Source: Kribbella sp. CA-293567 (lineage in GTDB: Bacteria; Actinomycetota; Actinomycetes; Propionibacteriales; Kribbellaceae). Taken from it: DNA of 64,000 nt. The stretch lies in assembly GCF_027627575.1 (NCBI RefSeq), contig NZ_CP114065.1, positions 124,001-188,000 on the forward strand, given 5' to 3'. The position numbers were made by a program, and so were the translations under genes. Shown piece by piece: positions 1 to 9,551 of this stretch (within the stretch, counting starts at the first letter, position 1; every line of letters begins with the position of its first letter). The notes beneath the pieces are model-generated. The model saw only the letters and a list, made by a program, of their open reading frames with translations. It did no database searches and had not been told where the DNA came from.

Positions 1-1350
1 AGCTCGGCTCACGTGTCGCCGGACGAGCGCTTGGTCGCGATCGCCCTGGCCGGCGGTCCTGGCAACTCGGTGCAGCTCCTGCTGGTCGACGTGATCGCCC
101 GGACCGTCACCGAGCTCACGTCGTACGACGAACCGACGTACCAGGAGGCACCGTCGTGGCTGCCCGACTCCTCGGGGTTCGTCATCTCCACCGACCAGGG
201 CCGCGACCGGCTCGCCCTGCGCCGCTACGAGGTCGGTACTGCGACCTGGACCGATCTCCTGGTCGACGACAAGCACGACCTGAGCGGCTGGGTCTGTCCT
301 GACGGGGAGCACCTGCTGGTGGGCACCACTGACGACGGTGTCGTCACCCTGGCGCTGCACCGGCTCGCGGACGCGGCCTTCGTCGCCGACCTCGACCTGC
401 CGGCCAACGGCTGCGCTGCTCGGCAGCACATCGCTCCGGACCCGCTGTGGTCGTCCGACGGCGGCTACGCGCTGATCAACCACAGCTCGCCGATCAGTCC
501 GCTGGCCGTGTTCAGGTACACGCGAGAGACCGGCGCGGTCGCCGCAGTGCGGATTCCGGACAGTCCGGCGCTTCCCGAGGGCCTCACGCACCCTGAGAGC
601 CATCGGGTCACCTCCTTCGACGGCGAGCAGGTCCCTGTGTTCGTCTACCGGCCTATCGGTGGCGGGAACGGCTCAGCCGTGGTGTGGGTGCACGGTGGCC
701 CCGAGATGATGGCCCTGCGCAACTGGAACCCGGTGGCGACGGCATTGACCGCGGAGGGCCACACGGTGATCGTGCCCAACGTGCGCGGCTCAGCGACGTA
801 CGGGAAGCGCTGGTACTCGCTGGACGACAAGGAGTTGCGGCTCGACTCCGTGAAGGACCTCGCCGCGATCCACGACTGGCTGCCGTCGATCGACGTCGAC
901 CCGGGGCGCACTGCCCTGTGGGGCGGCTCGTACGGCGGCTACATGGTGCTGGCCGGTCTCGCGTTCCAGCCGGAGCGGTGGGCCGCCGGGGTGGATATCG
1001 TCGGCATCGCCTCGCTGGTGACGTTCCTGGAGAACACCTCGGCGTACCGGCGGGTGGCGCGTGAGCGGGAGTACGGCGTACTGGCGGAGGATCGGGAGTT
1101 CCTGGAGGCCGCGAGTCCGCTGAACCGGGTGGACGACATCCGGGCGCCGCTGTTCGTCATCCACGGCGCGAACGACCCGCGGGTGCCGCTGTCGGAGGCG
1201 GAGCAGATCGTCGAGGCGCTCACCAAGCGGGACGTCCCGTGTCAGCTGCTGGTCTATCCCGACGAGGGCCACGGCTTGGCGAAGCGCGGCAACCGCCTCG
1301 ACGCCTATCCGCGAGCCTTCGCCTTCCTCCGGGAGCAGCTGTCTAGCTGA
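1..1350 (+). CDS. S9-family serine peptidase (prolyl oligopeptidase/acylaminoacyl peptidase type), 5' truncated
   Basis: The reading frame is open from the first base, so the true start lies upstream of the window. The visible part is the end of a beta-propeller-like N-terminal domain followed by an alpha/beta-hydrolase domain. The nucleophile elbow GGSYGG has its Ser codon at 928-930; the acidic residue is probably in HGANDPRVPL and the His in DEGHG near the C-terminus, the usual order Ser-Asp-His for S9 enzymes. The family cleaves short peptides or acyl amino acids. No signal peptide can be judged because the N-terminus is missing. Its 3' end overlaps the convergent LD-carboxypeptidase gene by 8 bp. 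Confidence 0.9.
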   Translation, partial: SSAHVSPDERLVAIALAGGPGNSVQLLLVDVIARTVTELTSYDEPTYQEAPSWLPDSSGFVISTDQGRDRLALRRYEVGTATWTDLLVDDKHDLSGWVCPDGEHLLVGTTDDGVVTLALHRLADAAFVADLDLPANGCAARQHIAPDPLWSSDGGYALINHSSPISPLAVFRYTRETGAVAAVRIPDSPALPEGLTHPESHRVTSFDGEQVPVFVYRPIGGGNGSAVVWVHGGPEMMALRNWNPVATALTAEGHTVIVPNVRGSATYGKRWYSLDDKELRLDSVKDLAAIHDWLPSIDVDPGRTALWGGSYGGYMVLAGLAFQPERWAAGVDIVGIASLVTFLENTSAYRRVAREREYGVLAEDREFLEAASPLNRVDDIRAPLFVIHGANDPRVPLSEAEQIVEALTKRDVPCQLLVYPDEGHGLAKRGNRLDAYPRAFAFLREQLSS

Positions 1351-2260
1351 ACGCGGGCAGTTGGGGCTTCAGCGTGCCCGCGCTCGCGTCCAGCACGACC
1401 GGAAGCCCGAGCGGTACGGCGAGGTTGAGGTCCTCGTGACCGATCGCGGCCCCCTCGACCATCGGTACGCCGAGCGGCTCGAGCCGCTCGCGGATCACGT
1501 CGGCCACCAGCGCCTGGTCGCCCGCTTCGCTGAAGTCGCCGATCACCAGGCCGGTGACCTGGTCGAACCACCCCGACCTGAGCAGCTGGGTGAGCATCCG
1601 GTCGGCGCGGTAGGACTCCTCGCCGACGTCCTCCAGCAGCACGATGCCGGCGGGCTGGGCGAAGGTCGGCGTACCGATGCTGGTTGCCAGCAGGGCCAGG
1701 TTGCCGCCGAGGAGCCGTCCTTCCGCAGTACCGGCGACCACGGTCCGGGCACCGGTGGGCGCCAGCAGGTCAGCGATCGATTCGGGCGCGAACAGCAGGT
1801 CCCGCAGCCGGTCGTGCGACTCCTGCACCCTGAGCTGCCCGATACCGGCCGCCATCGGGCTGTGCACGGTGACCAGGCCCTGAGCGTTGAAGACCTCGTG
1901 CAAGGCAGTGATGTCGCTGAAGCCGACCAGGATCTTGCTGACCGGAGCAAGCTCCGCCAGGTCGAGGTGCTGCAGCAACCGCTGGACGCCGTACCCGCCG
2001 CGGCCCGCGAAGACCGCCTTGAACGAAGGGTCCAGCCAGGCGGTCCGGAAGTCGGCGGCACGCGCCCGGTCGTCCCCTGCCAGGTAGGGCAGCCGCTCGT
2101 CCCGCGCGAGCGCGGAGGGCATCACCTCGACCTCGACACCCCAGTCCAGCAGGTACTTGATCCCCAGCTCGAGCCGCTCGGCGTCAAGCGGCCCAGCCGG
2201 CGCGACCACCGCGATCGAATCACCAGCACGCAACCGCTCCGGCCGCCTCACCTCAGTCAT
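1343..2260 (-). CDS. LD-carboxypeptidase (peptidase S66, LdcA/MccF family)
   Basis: The 305-aa product matches the S66 family, which removes the terminal D-alanine from murein tetrapeptides (LdcA) or cleaves microcin-like conjugates (MccF). Visible family motifs are FAGRGGYG at 84-91, the nucleophile Ser115 in GFSDITALH, the acidic residue Glu210 in LLEDVGEESY, and His275 in IGHEDLNLAVPLG. The frame is open further upstream, but the ATG at 2260 gives a normal-length family N-terminus and overlaps the stop codon of the preceding flavin reductase gene (ATGA), so it is probably translationally coupled. No signal peptide, so cytoplasmic. Confidence 0.9.
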   Translation of the reverse strand: MTEVRRPERLRAGDSIAVVAPAGPLDAERLELGIKYLLDWGVEVEVMPSALARDERLPYLAGDDRARAADFRTAWLDPSFKAVFAGRGGYGVQRLLQHLDLAELAPVSKILVGFSDITALHEVFNAQGLVTVHSPMAAGIGQLRVQESHDRLRDLLFAPESIADLLAPTGARTVVAGTAEGRLLGGNLALLATSIGTPTFAQPAGIVLLEDVGEESYRADRMLTQLLRSGWFDQVTGLVIGDFSEAGDQALVADVIRERLEPLGVPMVEGAAIGHEDLNLAVPLGLPVVLDASAGTLKPQLPAFS

Positions 2261-2904
2261 GCCCCAGACGATAGTGCCCCCGCCTTCATCGGCGGCATCT
2301 CCCAGCCACGCGCCAGCGACGACTCGTGCGCCGGAACACCACCCGCGAAGTACTCGGTGAACTTCATGATCAACGGGTCCCAACGCAGCGGATCGATGTA
2401 GCGATCGTTGGCCATCAGCAGGTCTTCGCGCACGTGCACCCGCTGCACCGACATCTCCAACGCGCGCAGGTTGGAGTCCGGCCCACCGAGCTGGTGGATC
2501 GCCTCGATCCGCCCTTCGAGATTGATCGGGCTCTCCTCGACGGCGTCCACGTCCACCAGACTGCCCGGCGACCTGGTCAGCCCGGCCGCCGCGAACTTGT
2601 CCGGCTCGAACCGGTAGCCGCGCGCCCGCTTCGCGTCGGACATCTGCCGCGAGCCGGTCAGCAGAGCGATCCGGTCGAGCGCGGCGACCATGGCCGGGTC
2701 GACCAGGTTGAGGATGCACTCAGGGCGCTCCAGCAGGTTCTGCACGGTCTGCGAGCTGACGGACATCCCCAGCATCGCAGATCGGTTCAGCCACCAGGCC
2801 GACGACATGGGGCCCAGGTTGGTGCTTCCGTCCGCGTTGCGCGAACTGATCAGCACCACCGGCGTACCGAAGTACAGGACCTTGGGTTCAACGATTCGCT
2901 TCAT
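2257..2904 (-). CDS. Flavin reductase family protein (FMN-binding split barrel)
   Basis: The 215-aa protein has the flavin reductase-like (DIM6/NTAB) pattern: an N-terminal FGTPVVLISS strand, N-A-D-G-S-T-N-L-G-P-M-S-S flavin-binding segment near residues 23-35, and the ERPECILNLVD segment. Such proteins bind FMN and act as NAD(P)H:flavin reductases or as oxidases of unknown substrate; this one cannot be assigned further. It is the first gene of a two-gene unit with LD-carboxypeptidase, overlapping it by 4 bp (ATGA). The physiological link between the two is not obvious. Confidence 0.8.
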   Translation of the reverse strand: MKRIVEPKVLYFGTPVVLISSRNADGSTNLGPMSSAWWLNRSAMLGMSVSSQTVQNLLERPECILNLVDPAMVAALDRIALLTGSRQMSDAKRARGYRFEPDKFAAAGLTRSPGSLVDVDAVEESPINLEGRIEAIHQLGGPDSNLRALEMSVQRVHVREDLLMANDRYIDPLRWDPLIMKFTEYFAGGVPAHESSLARGWEMPPMKAGALSSGA

Positions 2905-2955
2905 GCCGGTTGAACGTCAGCCGCCCCCAGCGTGTGAGGGCGCCTGACGAAACGG

Positions 2956-5900
2956 CTACCAGTTGATCTGCACGGGGGTGGACTTGGTGGTGCCGTTGAC
3001 GGTGACGGCTAGTTGGACTGTGCCGGGCCGCAGACCGGTGACAACGCCAGTGGCCGGGTCGTACGAGGCGATGGCCCAGAACGGCGCCGTACGGATCGGC
3101 CCGAGGTGCAGTAGCGATGAGCCGGACCAGTCGGCCGACACCGGGAACGCCACTGGCACCCGCCGGCTCTCCTGTACGACGGTTGCCGCCACCGGCCCTG
3201 TCTTGCCCAGCTTGAGTGCGGTCGGCGCCGTCAGCTCCAGTGAGTCCACATGCGGCCGCAGCTCGACCTGGAACCAGGAGCGCTCCGGAGCCGACCAGTG
3301 GCGTTCACCGGCCGCCGCCTCGCGCGCGTTGGGGTCGATCCCGACCAGCGCCCATCCGGTGAACCCACCGGCATCGGGAGCAGCCGCCGGGCCCTTGCCG
3401 GAGTTGCCGGTCAGCGGCAGCAGCACTCCGTCGGTCCGAGTCGCCGCGAAGGTCCCGGCATGAGCGGCCATGTACGCCGCTCCCTTACCGGTGGACGCCC
3501 GGAAGTCCGCGAGCCAGCGCACCAGCAACTCGGCCTCCTTGCGATCGCCGAGCTGCGAGTTCTGGGTCGGCGACGGGTCGTCGATCGGGTGATGCGCCAT
3601 CACCACCACGTTGCGGATCGACCGGTTGCTCCTGGCGTCGTCGAGCTGCCGCTTCAGGTCCAGGATCTGCGCGAACCCACCGGCCCGCAGCGATCCCAGC
3701 GACGAGTCACGCAGCACGAACCGCGTGCCCAGGTGGTCGAAGGTGCTGGTCGGGGCGCCGAAGACCTTGGTCCACTCCGACAGGTCGCCCGGCCCGTAGC
3801 TCTCGTGGTTGCCCGGCACGTAGTGCACCGGCACCTTGCTCGCGACCTCCTCGTCGAGGATCCGCTTGGCCAGCGCGATGTCGCCGGCGAAGCCACGGTC
3901 GACGAAGTCACCGTTGACGACCAGGAAGTCCGGGCGCTGGGCGAGCGCCTCGCGGATCGTCCGGCGGGCCTGGCGGACGAAGCCCGAGTCCGGATCGTCG
4001 GCGGTGAACTGCGCGTCCGACAGGACGGCGAACCGCCAGCGGCCGGCGCCGGTCACGGACCCGTCGGTGACGACCATCGGATCGATCACCTTGGCCGGCG
4101 GCGCGACCGTCACCGGCGGCGCACCGCGCACCGTCAGGTCGTCGATCACGATCCGCCCGGAGTACTGGCGGGTCGGCACCGTCTCGACCACATAGAGCCG
4201 CCAGAAGCGCAGCGGCATCGTCAGGCCCGGCGGGATGTCGGCCTCGACGTACTTCCAGCCGGTCCAGTCGACCGCCGCCGCCAGGTTGAGCGTCTGCGCC
4301 GAACCACCCGCGCCGTCGTAGGCGTTCGCACGCAGCCAGGCGCCCTTGCCGTCGCCGTACACCCAGGCGCCGAGTTTCTGCGGCTGGCCGGGCAGCGTCT
4401 GCTGCGGCGTCTGCGCCAGGTACGCCGCGCGCGTGGCGGTGCTTCCCGTCAGGGAGTAGTCGAGCGCGATCGCCTGACCACCATCGTGGCCTTCAGCAAC
4501 CGATCGCGAGGCCTTCGCGGCACCGGCCGGTACGGCGTTGGCCTGCCAGCGGGTCGCGTCGTCGAGTTCGTCCACCACCTCGGCGGTCAGACCGGCGGTG
4601 ACGCTGAGCTGCGTGCTGAGCGAGCCGACCTTGACGGTGACGACCGTGGCGACCGCCTCGGCACCGATCGCCTGCACGTCGAATCCATTGCCCTTAGCAA
4701 CCACTTTGACGAGCGCCGCATCGTAGCTCAGCTTGACATCACGCGGCTCGATCCAGGTGGAGAAGCCGTCCGCGTCGTAGCCGTTGACGGTGAAGAAGCC
4801 CTTGGCCGCCGCGTCGGGCACCGACACCTGACGGGTGGAGGGCGCCAGGCGGACCGGCGTACCGAGGACGGTGAGGGGGAATCGGCCGCGCGCCGCTCCC
4901 CTGGCGGCCGTGACAGTCACGTCACCGGCACGGCGACCAGTGACGACTCCCTTGCTGGTGACACTGGCGTTGCTGCCCGCGGACCAGTACGGCGTACCGG
5001 CGGCGGGGGCGTAGGTCTCGTCGTGGCCGCGGGCGGTCAAGACGCGAGTGAGGCCGGTGAGGACGCGGGAGCTCTTGGAGACGTCGGTGTCGGCTTCTTC
5101 GGCCGCGGTACCGGCTGCTTCGAGCCGGAAGCCCTTGAGCTTGCCCGATCCCTTGACCGGCAGGAGTCCGAGCCCGTTCGGAACCGGGCGCTCGCCGCCG
5201 TCCGAAGGATCGTTGACGATCCCGGGAGCCGCCTCGCCGGGCGAGCGCGCGAGCATGGTGGACGAGCCACCGCCGTCGAGGTTGAGCACGTCGTCGGCGC
5301 CGAGGCCGACCATCAGCCGGCCCATCTCCTTGAGCGTCAGCCCCCGCGAGCCGGTCGCGCGGCCGTCGACCGTGAGCAGCACCATCCGGCGGCCGTTCGC
5401 GCTGAACCCGACAGCAGTTCGGGGCGCGAGATCCGCATCCGGTACGTCGTCCGGGACCTTGCCGTCGCGAGCGAGCTGCACGTTGCCGCTGATCGCGACC
5501 GCCGCGTCCACCGCGTCGGCGCGCGGGCCGTACTGCACTTCGACCTTGTCCCCCGGCTCGAACGCAGTTAACGCGGTCGCGCCCGCGTCGCGGCCGATCA
5601 AGGCCAGTTCGCCGGCCGCCAGCGGCGTCGTACCGGGAGTTGTGCCGACGGAGACGACCACGCCGTCGCGGAGCAGCACCTCACGAACGGCCGGTACGCC
5701 GTCGACGGTCCTGGTGCGCGCCACGTCGCCCCACTCGGGCGTGTAGAGGCCGATGCCGTTGGCGCTGACGCCGGGCGAGTTGAGGTTGGTCAGGTCGAGT
5801 TGGGTGGCGTCGTCGTCGGTCGCCGATCCCTGCAGGAAGACCTGCGCGATCCGGCCGAGGCCGTCCTTGCCGATCACCGCGGTCTCGTTGTGCCCAGCGG

Positions 5901-6405
5901 CCGGCGCGTTGAGCAGCCGACCGGCCGTGCCGTTGCGCTCGATCCCGACGCCGAGCGGGGCGGTGGTGTCGTTGATGTCGAAGAAGTCGCCGTTGACCCC
6001 CGCGATCGCGCCCTTGCGCGCCAACTGCTGACTGAGCGGTTGACCACCCGAGACCTTGCCGGTGTTCACGTAGTCGACGGTCACACCACGCTGGTCGAGG
6101 TCGGCGACAAGGAAGTCACCCCGCAACCAGCCACGCGCGTCGAGCCGCTCGAACGCCGTGTAACCGACTCCGGGCGCGACCGGACTGTCCTGCCGGCTGG
6201 TCACCAGCCCCTCGCCGACCGGCGCGATCGCTACGTCGGCGATGTCGGAGGCACTCGAGGAATGCCGCTGGGCCTCGACCGGAGCCGATGGCAGGTCGAG
6301 GCCCGGCCAAGGAGCAGCAGCGGCCGAGTTCAGTGCTGAGCCGGCGAGCAAGCCACCCAGCACGACGCTGATCGCGGTACGACGGAACGGGACAAGCCTG
6401 GACAC
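2956..6405 (-). CDS. Secreted phosphodiester glycosidase (NAGPA-like) fused to a metallophosphoesterase
   Basis: Start chosen at the GTG at 6405 because GAGGAG lies 6 bases upstream and a Sec signal peptide (RR-hydrophobic core-AAAAP, residues 1-41) begins there; the frame itself runs 59 codons further. The 1149-aa product has a phosphodiester glycosidase domain (DUF2233/NAGPA) at about 80-420, with AGVNGDFFDIN and VLNLDGGGSSTML motifs; then a Big-2/Ig-like segment at about 455-530, a beta-sandwich/carbohydrate-binding-like region at about 620-770, and a calcineurin-type phosphoesterase at about 790-1040 (LSDAQF, VNGDFVDRG, PGNHESYG, MAHHP). It is predicted to act outside the cell on phosphodiester-linked sugars or wall polymers; the substrate is unknown. 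It is transcribed alone. Confidence 0.85.
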   Translation of the reverse strand: MSRLVPFRRTAISVVLGGLLAGSALNSAAAAPWPGLDLPSAPVEAQRHSSSASDIADVAIAPVGEGLVTSRQDSPVAPGVGYTAFERLDARGWLRGDFLVADLDQRGVTVDYVNTGKVSGGQPLSQQLARKGAIAGVNGDFFDINDTTAPLGVGIERNGTAGRLLNAPAAGHNETAVIGKDGLGRIAQVFLQGSATDDDATQLDLTNLNSPGVSANGIGLYTPEWGDVARTRTVDGVPAVREVLLRDGVVVSVGTTPGTTPLAAGELALIGRDAGATALTAFEPGDKVEVQYGPRADAVDAAVAISGNVQLARDGKVPDDVPDADLAPRTAVGFSANGRRMVLLTVDGRATGSRGLTLKEMGRLMVGLGADDVLNLDGGGSSTMLARSPGEAAPGIVNDPSDGGERPVPNGLGLLPVKGSGKLKGFRLEAAGTAAEEADTDVSKSSRVLTGLTRVLTARGHDETYAPAAGTPYWSAGSNASVTSKGVVTGRRAGDVTVTAARGAARGRFPLTVLGTPVRLAPSTRQVSVPDAAAKGFFTVNGYDADGFSTWIEPRDVKLSYDAALVKVVAKGNGFDVQAIGAEAVATVVTVKVGSLSTQLSVTAGLTAEVVDELDDATRWQANAVPAGAAKASRSVAEGHDGGQAIALDYSLTGSTATRAAYLAQTPQQTLPGQPQKLGAWVYGDGKGAWLRANAYDGAGGSAQTLNLAAAVDWTGWKYVEADIPPGLTMPLRFWRLYVVETVPTRQYSGRIVIDDLTVRGAPPVTVAPPAKVIDPMVVTDGSVTGAGRWRFAVLSDAQFTADDPDSGFVRQARRTIREALAQRPDFLVVNGDFVDRGFAGDIALAKRILDEEVASKVPVHYVPGNHESYGPGDLSEWTKVFGAPTSTFDHLGTRFVLRDSSLGSLRAGGFAQILDLKRQLDDARSNRSIRNVVVMAHHPIDDPSPTQNSQLGDRKEAELLVRWLADFRASTGKGAAYMAAHAGTFAATRTDGVLLPLTGNSGKGPAAAPDAGGFTGWALVGIDPNAREAAAGERHWSAPERSWFQVELRPHVDSLELTAPTALKLGKTGPVAATVVQESRRVPVAFPVSADWSGSSLLHLGPIRTAPFWAIASYDPATGVVTGLRPGTVQLAVTVNGTTKSTPVQINW

Positions 6406-6553
6406 GGGGCCTCCTCGGCGCGGGCGGACAAGGCCATCCGACGCCGTGTCCCGTGCCGCCGGATGAGGCAGGGGTGTCCGCCGATCGACCAACCGGTGAC
6501 AAAGTAACGTCTCCAGTCGGCAACCGGAAGATTTCTGTCCTAAAGGACCGGAA

Positions 6554-6871
6554 TCAGTCGAACGAGACCGGGCGGCCGGCACCTTCCCAGGCGGTCATCC
6601 CACCGTCCAGGTTGATCGCGTCCCGCCCCTGCGAGGCGAGGAACTGGGTCGCCATCGAGGATCGGCCGCCGACCGCGCAGACACAGAGCACCTTCTGGCC
6701 GAGCGGCACCTCGCCGACCCGCTCCTGCAGCTGGCCGAGGGGGATGTGCACCGCGTTCTCGATGTGCCCGCGGGCCCACTCGTCGGGTTCGCGGACGTCG
6801 AGCACGAACGCTTCGGCGAGCAGCGCGTCATCGACGTCGGCAACCACCACTGCGGGAATCTCCGGAGTCAT
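6554..6871 (-). CDS. Single-domain rhodanese-like protein
   Basis: The product is 105 aa from the ATG at 6871. It has the two rhodanese signatures: VLDVREPDEWARGHIENAVHI near the start and the active-site loop CAVGGRS, where the Cys would carry a persulfide, plus NLDGGMTAWEGAG near the end. Single-domain rhodaneses transfer sulfane sulfur to cyanide, thioredoxin or other thiols. The frame extends upstream to 7204 but this extension overlaps the opposing secreted protease gene and is not rhodanese-like, so the internal ATG is preferred. It is divergent from the protease with about 148 bp between starts. Confidence 0.88.
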   Translation of the reverse strand: MTPEIPAVVVADVDDALLAEAFVLDVREPDEWARGHIENAVHIPLGQLQERVGEVPLGQKVLCVCAVGGRSSMATQFLASQGRDAINLDGGMTAWEGAGRPVSFD

Positions 6872-7019
6872 GGCTCGATCATCGCAGCCTCGGCCGGCCG
6901 CCACGCCGATCGACCCCTGCATTCGCTGTTCGCCCGCCGAGGCCTTGCTCTCTGGGAACGTTTCACTTCTACTGTCTGTGATCACGCAGTGACTCTTCCC
7001 GCCCGAACCAGGAGCCACC

Positions 7020-7991
7020 ATGCGCACTTTCCACCTGCCCGGAAACCGATCACTCCGACTGGCCGTCGCCGGCCTGCTGCTGGCCACCGTCGCCTCCCCA
7101 GCCCTTGCCGCACCCGTCGCGCCCGACTCCACACAGGGCTCGACGTCCGCAGTACAGGCGCCCGCATTGCCGGCCAAAGCGCCAGCGGGAGCCTTGGAGG
7201 CCACCGGCTACTGGACTGCCGAGAAGCTGCGCACCGCGATCCCGGCCGACCTTCCCGGTGACGCCAAGCTCCCGGCCGCGCAGCGGCCCACCGGACCGCC
7301 GAGCGTCGCCTCGCACCCGGTCGCGCCGCAGGGCCGGGCACCGCTCAACGACCCGGTGCCCAGCACGGCCGGCAAGGTCTTCTTCACGAAGAACGGCCTG
7401 AACTACGTGTGCTCGGCCGCCTCGGTCAACAGCAACCACAAGAACCTGACCGTCACCGCCGGCCACTGCGTGCACGGCGGCCAGGGCGGGGGCTGGCACG
7501 CGAACATCGTCTTCGCGCCGTCGTACTACAACGGCCAGTCCGGGGCCGGGCTGTGGAACTGGGCCGCGGCCCGCACCTTCAACGCCTGGATCAACAACAG
7601 CAACTTCAGCTACGACCAGGCCTTCGTCTCGTTCCACCAGCGCAACGGCCGCAACCTGATCGACGCCGTCGGCGGCAACGGGCTGGCGATCAACAACAGC
7701 CGCAACCAGGCGAACACGCGGATCTGGGGCTGGCCCGCCGAGGCGCCGTTCAACGGCCAGGTGCCTTACTACTGCGACGGTGGCACCTCCGCCTGGGGCT
7801 CGACCGACGCCGCCCTGGGCTGCAACATGAACGGCGGCGCCAGCGGTGGGCCGTGGCTGAAGGACCGGATCAACCAGGACCTCGGCTACATCTTCGCCGC
7901 GACCTCGCGACGGACGACCAGTGGCCCGCAGATCCTGCTGGCCACGCCGTTCAACTCCGAGGTGCTGGACATGTTCAACCAGATGACCTGA
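7020..7991 (+). CDS. Secreted trypsin-like serine protease (S1/V8 type)
   Basis: The 323-aa preproprotein has a Sec signal peptide cleaved near ALAAP (about residue 30), a Pro/Ala-rich propeptide to about residue 110, and a chymotrypsin-fold domain. The catalytic triad is visible as His149 in TAGHC, Asp199 in SYDQAF and Ser275 in GGASGGPW. Cys131-Cys150 and Cys252-Cys268 are likely disulfides. AGGAG sits 6 bases before the ATG. Streptomyces and Kribbella-type genomes carry many such exported endopeptidases; specificity cannot be read from the sequence. It is a single-gene unit convergent with the DNA glycosylase gene. Confidence 0.9.
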   Translation: MRTFHLPGNRSLRLAVAGLLLATVASPALAAPVAPDSTQGSTSAVQAPALPAKAPAGALEATGYWTAEKLRTAIPADLPGDAKLPAAQRPTGPPSVASHPVAPQGRAPLNDPVPSTAGKVFFTKNGLNYVCSAASVNSNHKNLTVTAGHCVHGGQGGGWHANIVFAPSYYNGQSGAGLWNWAAARTFNAWINNSNFSYDQAFVSFHQRNGRNLIDAVGGNGLAINNSRNQANTRIWGWPAEAPFNGQVPYYCDGGTSAWGSTDAALGCNMNGGASGGPWLKDRINQDLGYIFAATSRRTTSGPQILLATPFNSEVLDMFNQMT

Positions 7992-8003
7992 GCACCGGGC
8001 GGA

Positions 8004-8861
8004 CTACTTGAGCAGCTTGGACAGGCGACGGTCGGCCAACGGCTTGCCGCCTGTCTGACAGGTGGCGCAGTACTGCAGCGACGAGTCGGCGAAGCTGACC
8101 TCGCGGACCAGGTCACCGCAGACCGGGCACTTCTGGCCCTTGCGGCCGTGCACCCGCATCCCGCTCTTCTTCTCCGACTTCAGGTCCTGGACGGCGAGGC
8201 CGGCCGAGCGGGCGACCGCGTCGCGCAGGGTGTCGTGCATCGCGTCGAAGAGCTGCTGGAGCTCGTCGGCGGACAGGTTCGACGCCGGTTTGAACGGGCT
8301 CATCCGGGCCACGTGCAGGATCTCGTCGGAGTAGGCGTTGCCGATCCCCGCGATCACCGACTGGCTCCGCAGCACCCCTTTGAGCTGGACCCGGCCGGCT
8401 GCCTTGAGGATGTCGCCGAACTGCTCGACGGTCAGCGTGAACGGATCGGGGCCGAGCTTCGCGATCCCGGGCACCTCGGCCGGGTCGCGGACGACGTACA
8501 CCGCGAGCTTCTTCTGGGTGCCGGCCTCGGTCAGGTCGAACCCGGACCCGTCGTCGAACACCACCCGGCAGGCGATCGGGCCCTTGCCCGGGCGAACCAG
8601 GCCGGTGGACTGCTCCTCGCGCCAGCGCAGCCAGCCCGCGCGGGCCAGGTGGATGATCAGGTGGATGCCCTGCGCCGAGATGTCGATGAACTTCCCGTGC
8701 CGCCGCACGTCGTCGATCGGCAGCCCGAGCAGCGAGGAGATCGGCGGATCGAAGGTCTTCAGCGCGCTGATCGCGGTGATGTCGGCGCGCACGAACGCGC
8801 GCTCGACGGCTCGTTCCCGCAGGAACCCCGCCAGCGACTCGACCTCCGGCAACTCGGGCAC
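8004..8861 (-). CDS. Fpg/Nei-family DNA glycosylase/AP lyase
   Basis: The GTG at 8861 was chosen because it gives the obligatory N-terminus (f)M-PELPEVE; Pro2 is the catalytic nucleophile and Glu3 the partner in this family. Lys57 in RRHGKF is at the expected position. A C-terminal zinc finger is formed by Cys245, Cys248, Cys265 and Cys268, followed by a short basic tail. The 285-aa enzyme should excise oxidised bases from DNA and nick the abasic site. Fpg (8-oxoG) and Nei (oxidised pyrimidine) activities cannot be separated here. The 13 codons upstream of the GTG lack homology and would bury the essential proline. Confidence 0.93.
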   Translation of the reverse strand: MPELPEVESLAGFLRERAVERAFVRADITAISALKTFDPPISSLLGLPIDDVRRHGKFIDISAQGIHLIIHLARAGWLRWREEQSTGLVRPGKGPIACRVVFDDGSGFDLTEAGTQKKLAVYVVRDPAEVPGIAKLGPDPFTLTVEQFGDILKAAGRVQLKGVLRSQSVIAGIGNAYSDEILHVARMSPFKPASNLSADELQQLFDAMHDTLRDAVARSAGLAVQDLKSEKKSGMRVHGRKGQKCPVCGDLVREVSFADSSLQYCATCQTGGKPLADRRLSKLLK

Positions 8862-8951
8862 CCGACCAGTGTGCCCTACGCCACGGACAGCGCAAGGCAA
8901 CCACAGGGCGGGTCACTTGCACCCGGTACGCCGGTCGGCCAGGGTCAGGGG

Positions 8952-9473
8952 GTGACCGACGTACCGAGGTTTCGCTACCACCCCGACCCGGTGGGCACCG
9001 GCGAAGTGATCACCAGTGACGCGCCCTGCCGCTGCTGCGGCCGGCGACAGGAGTTCATCTACACCGGACCGGTCTACGCCGAGGAGGAGGTGGTCGACGA
9101 ACTCTGCCTGCCGTGCATCGCTGACGGCTCCGCCGCGACCCTCTTCGAGGCCGAGTTCACCGATTTCACCGACGTCCCGGACGACGTACCGCGACCTGTC
9201 CTGACCGAGGTACTGACCAGGACTCCCGGCTTCAGCGGCTGGCAGCAGGAGCACTGGATGTTCCACTGCGCCGACGCCGCGGCCTATCTGGGCAAGGTGG
9301 GGTACGCGGAACTGCAGGCTTTCCCCGAGGCGCTGGAGATGGTGATGGAGGACAGCGCCCCGGAGCAGGCCGAGCTCCGGGTCCGCTCCCTGCGAGCCGA
9401 CGGCGAGGCGACCGGCTACCTCTTCCGCTGCCTGCACTGTGGTACCCACCTGGCCTACGCGGACAGGTCCTAG
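8952..9473 (+). CDS. CbrC-family protein (UPF0167)
   Basis: The GTG at 8952 starts a 173-aa protein with the CbrC pattern: FRYHPDPV at the N-terminus, a CRCCG cysteine pair, LCLPCIADG, the GWQQEHW segment and a C-terminal CLHCG motif. In E. coli, CbrC overexpression affects colicin E2 tolerance, but the biochemical function is unknown; the CxxC pairs suggest zinc binding. The frame is open a long way upstream, but that part is the shadow of the DNA glycosylase gene. It is divergent from the glycosylase. Confidence 0.85.
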   Translation: MTDVPRFRYHPDPVGTGEVITSDAPCRCCGRRQEFIYTGPVYAEEEVVDELCLPCIADGSAATLFEAEFTDFTDVPDDVPRPVLTEVLTRTPGFSGWQQEHWMFHCADAAAYLGKVGYAELQAFPEALEMVMEDSAPEQAELRVRSLRADGEATGYLFRCLHCGTHLAYADRS

Positions 9474-9551
9474 GGGAGAGACGGGGGGATCACCCATGGG
9501 GAATGGTTGTGGGTACCGCTACCTTCGTAGGAACAGAGAAGGAGGCCCCCG

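Noticed and set aside
3250..5571. Open frame of 773 codons on the plus strand across the secreted glycosidase/phosphoesterase gene
   Set aside because: It is the high-GC shadow of the minus-strand gene: Arg/Gly/Pro/Ala-rich, no motif, no ribosome binding site.
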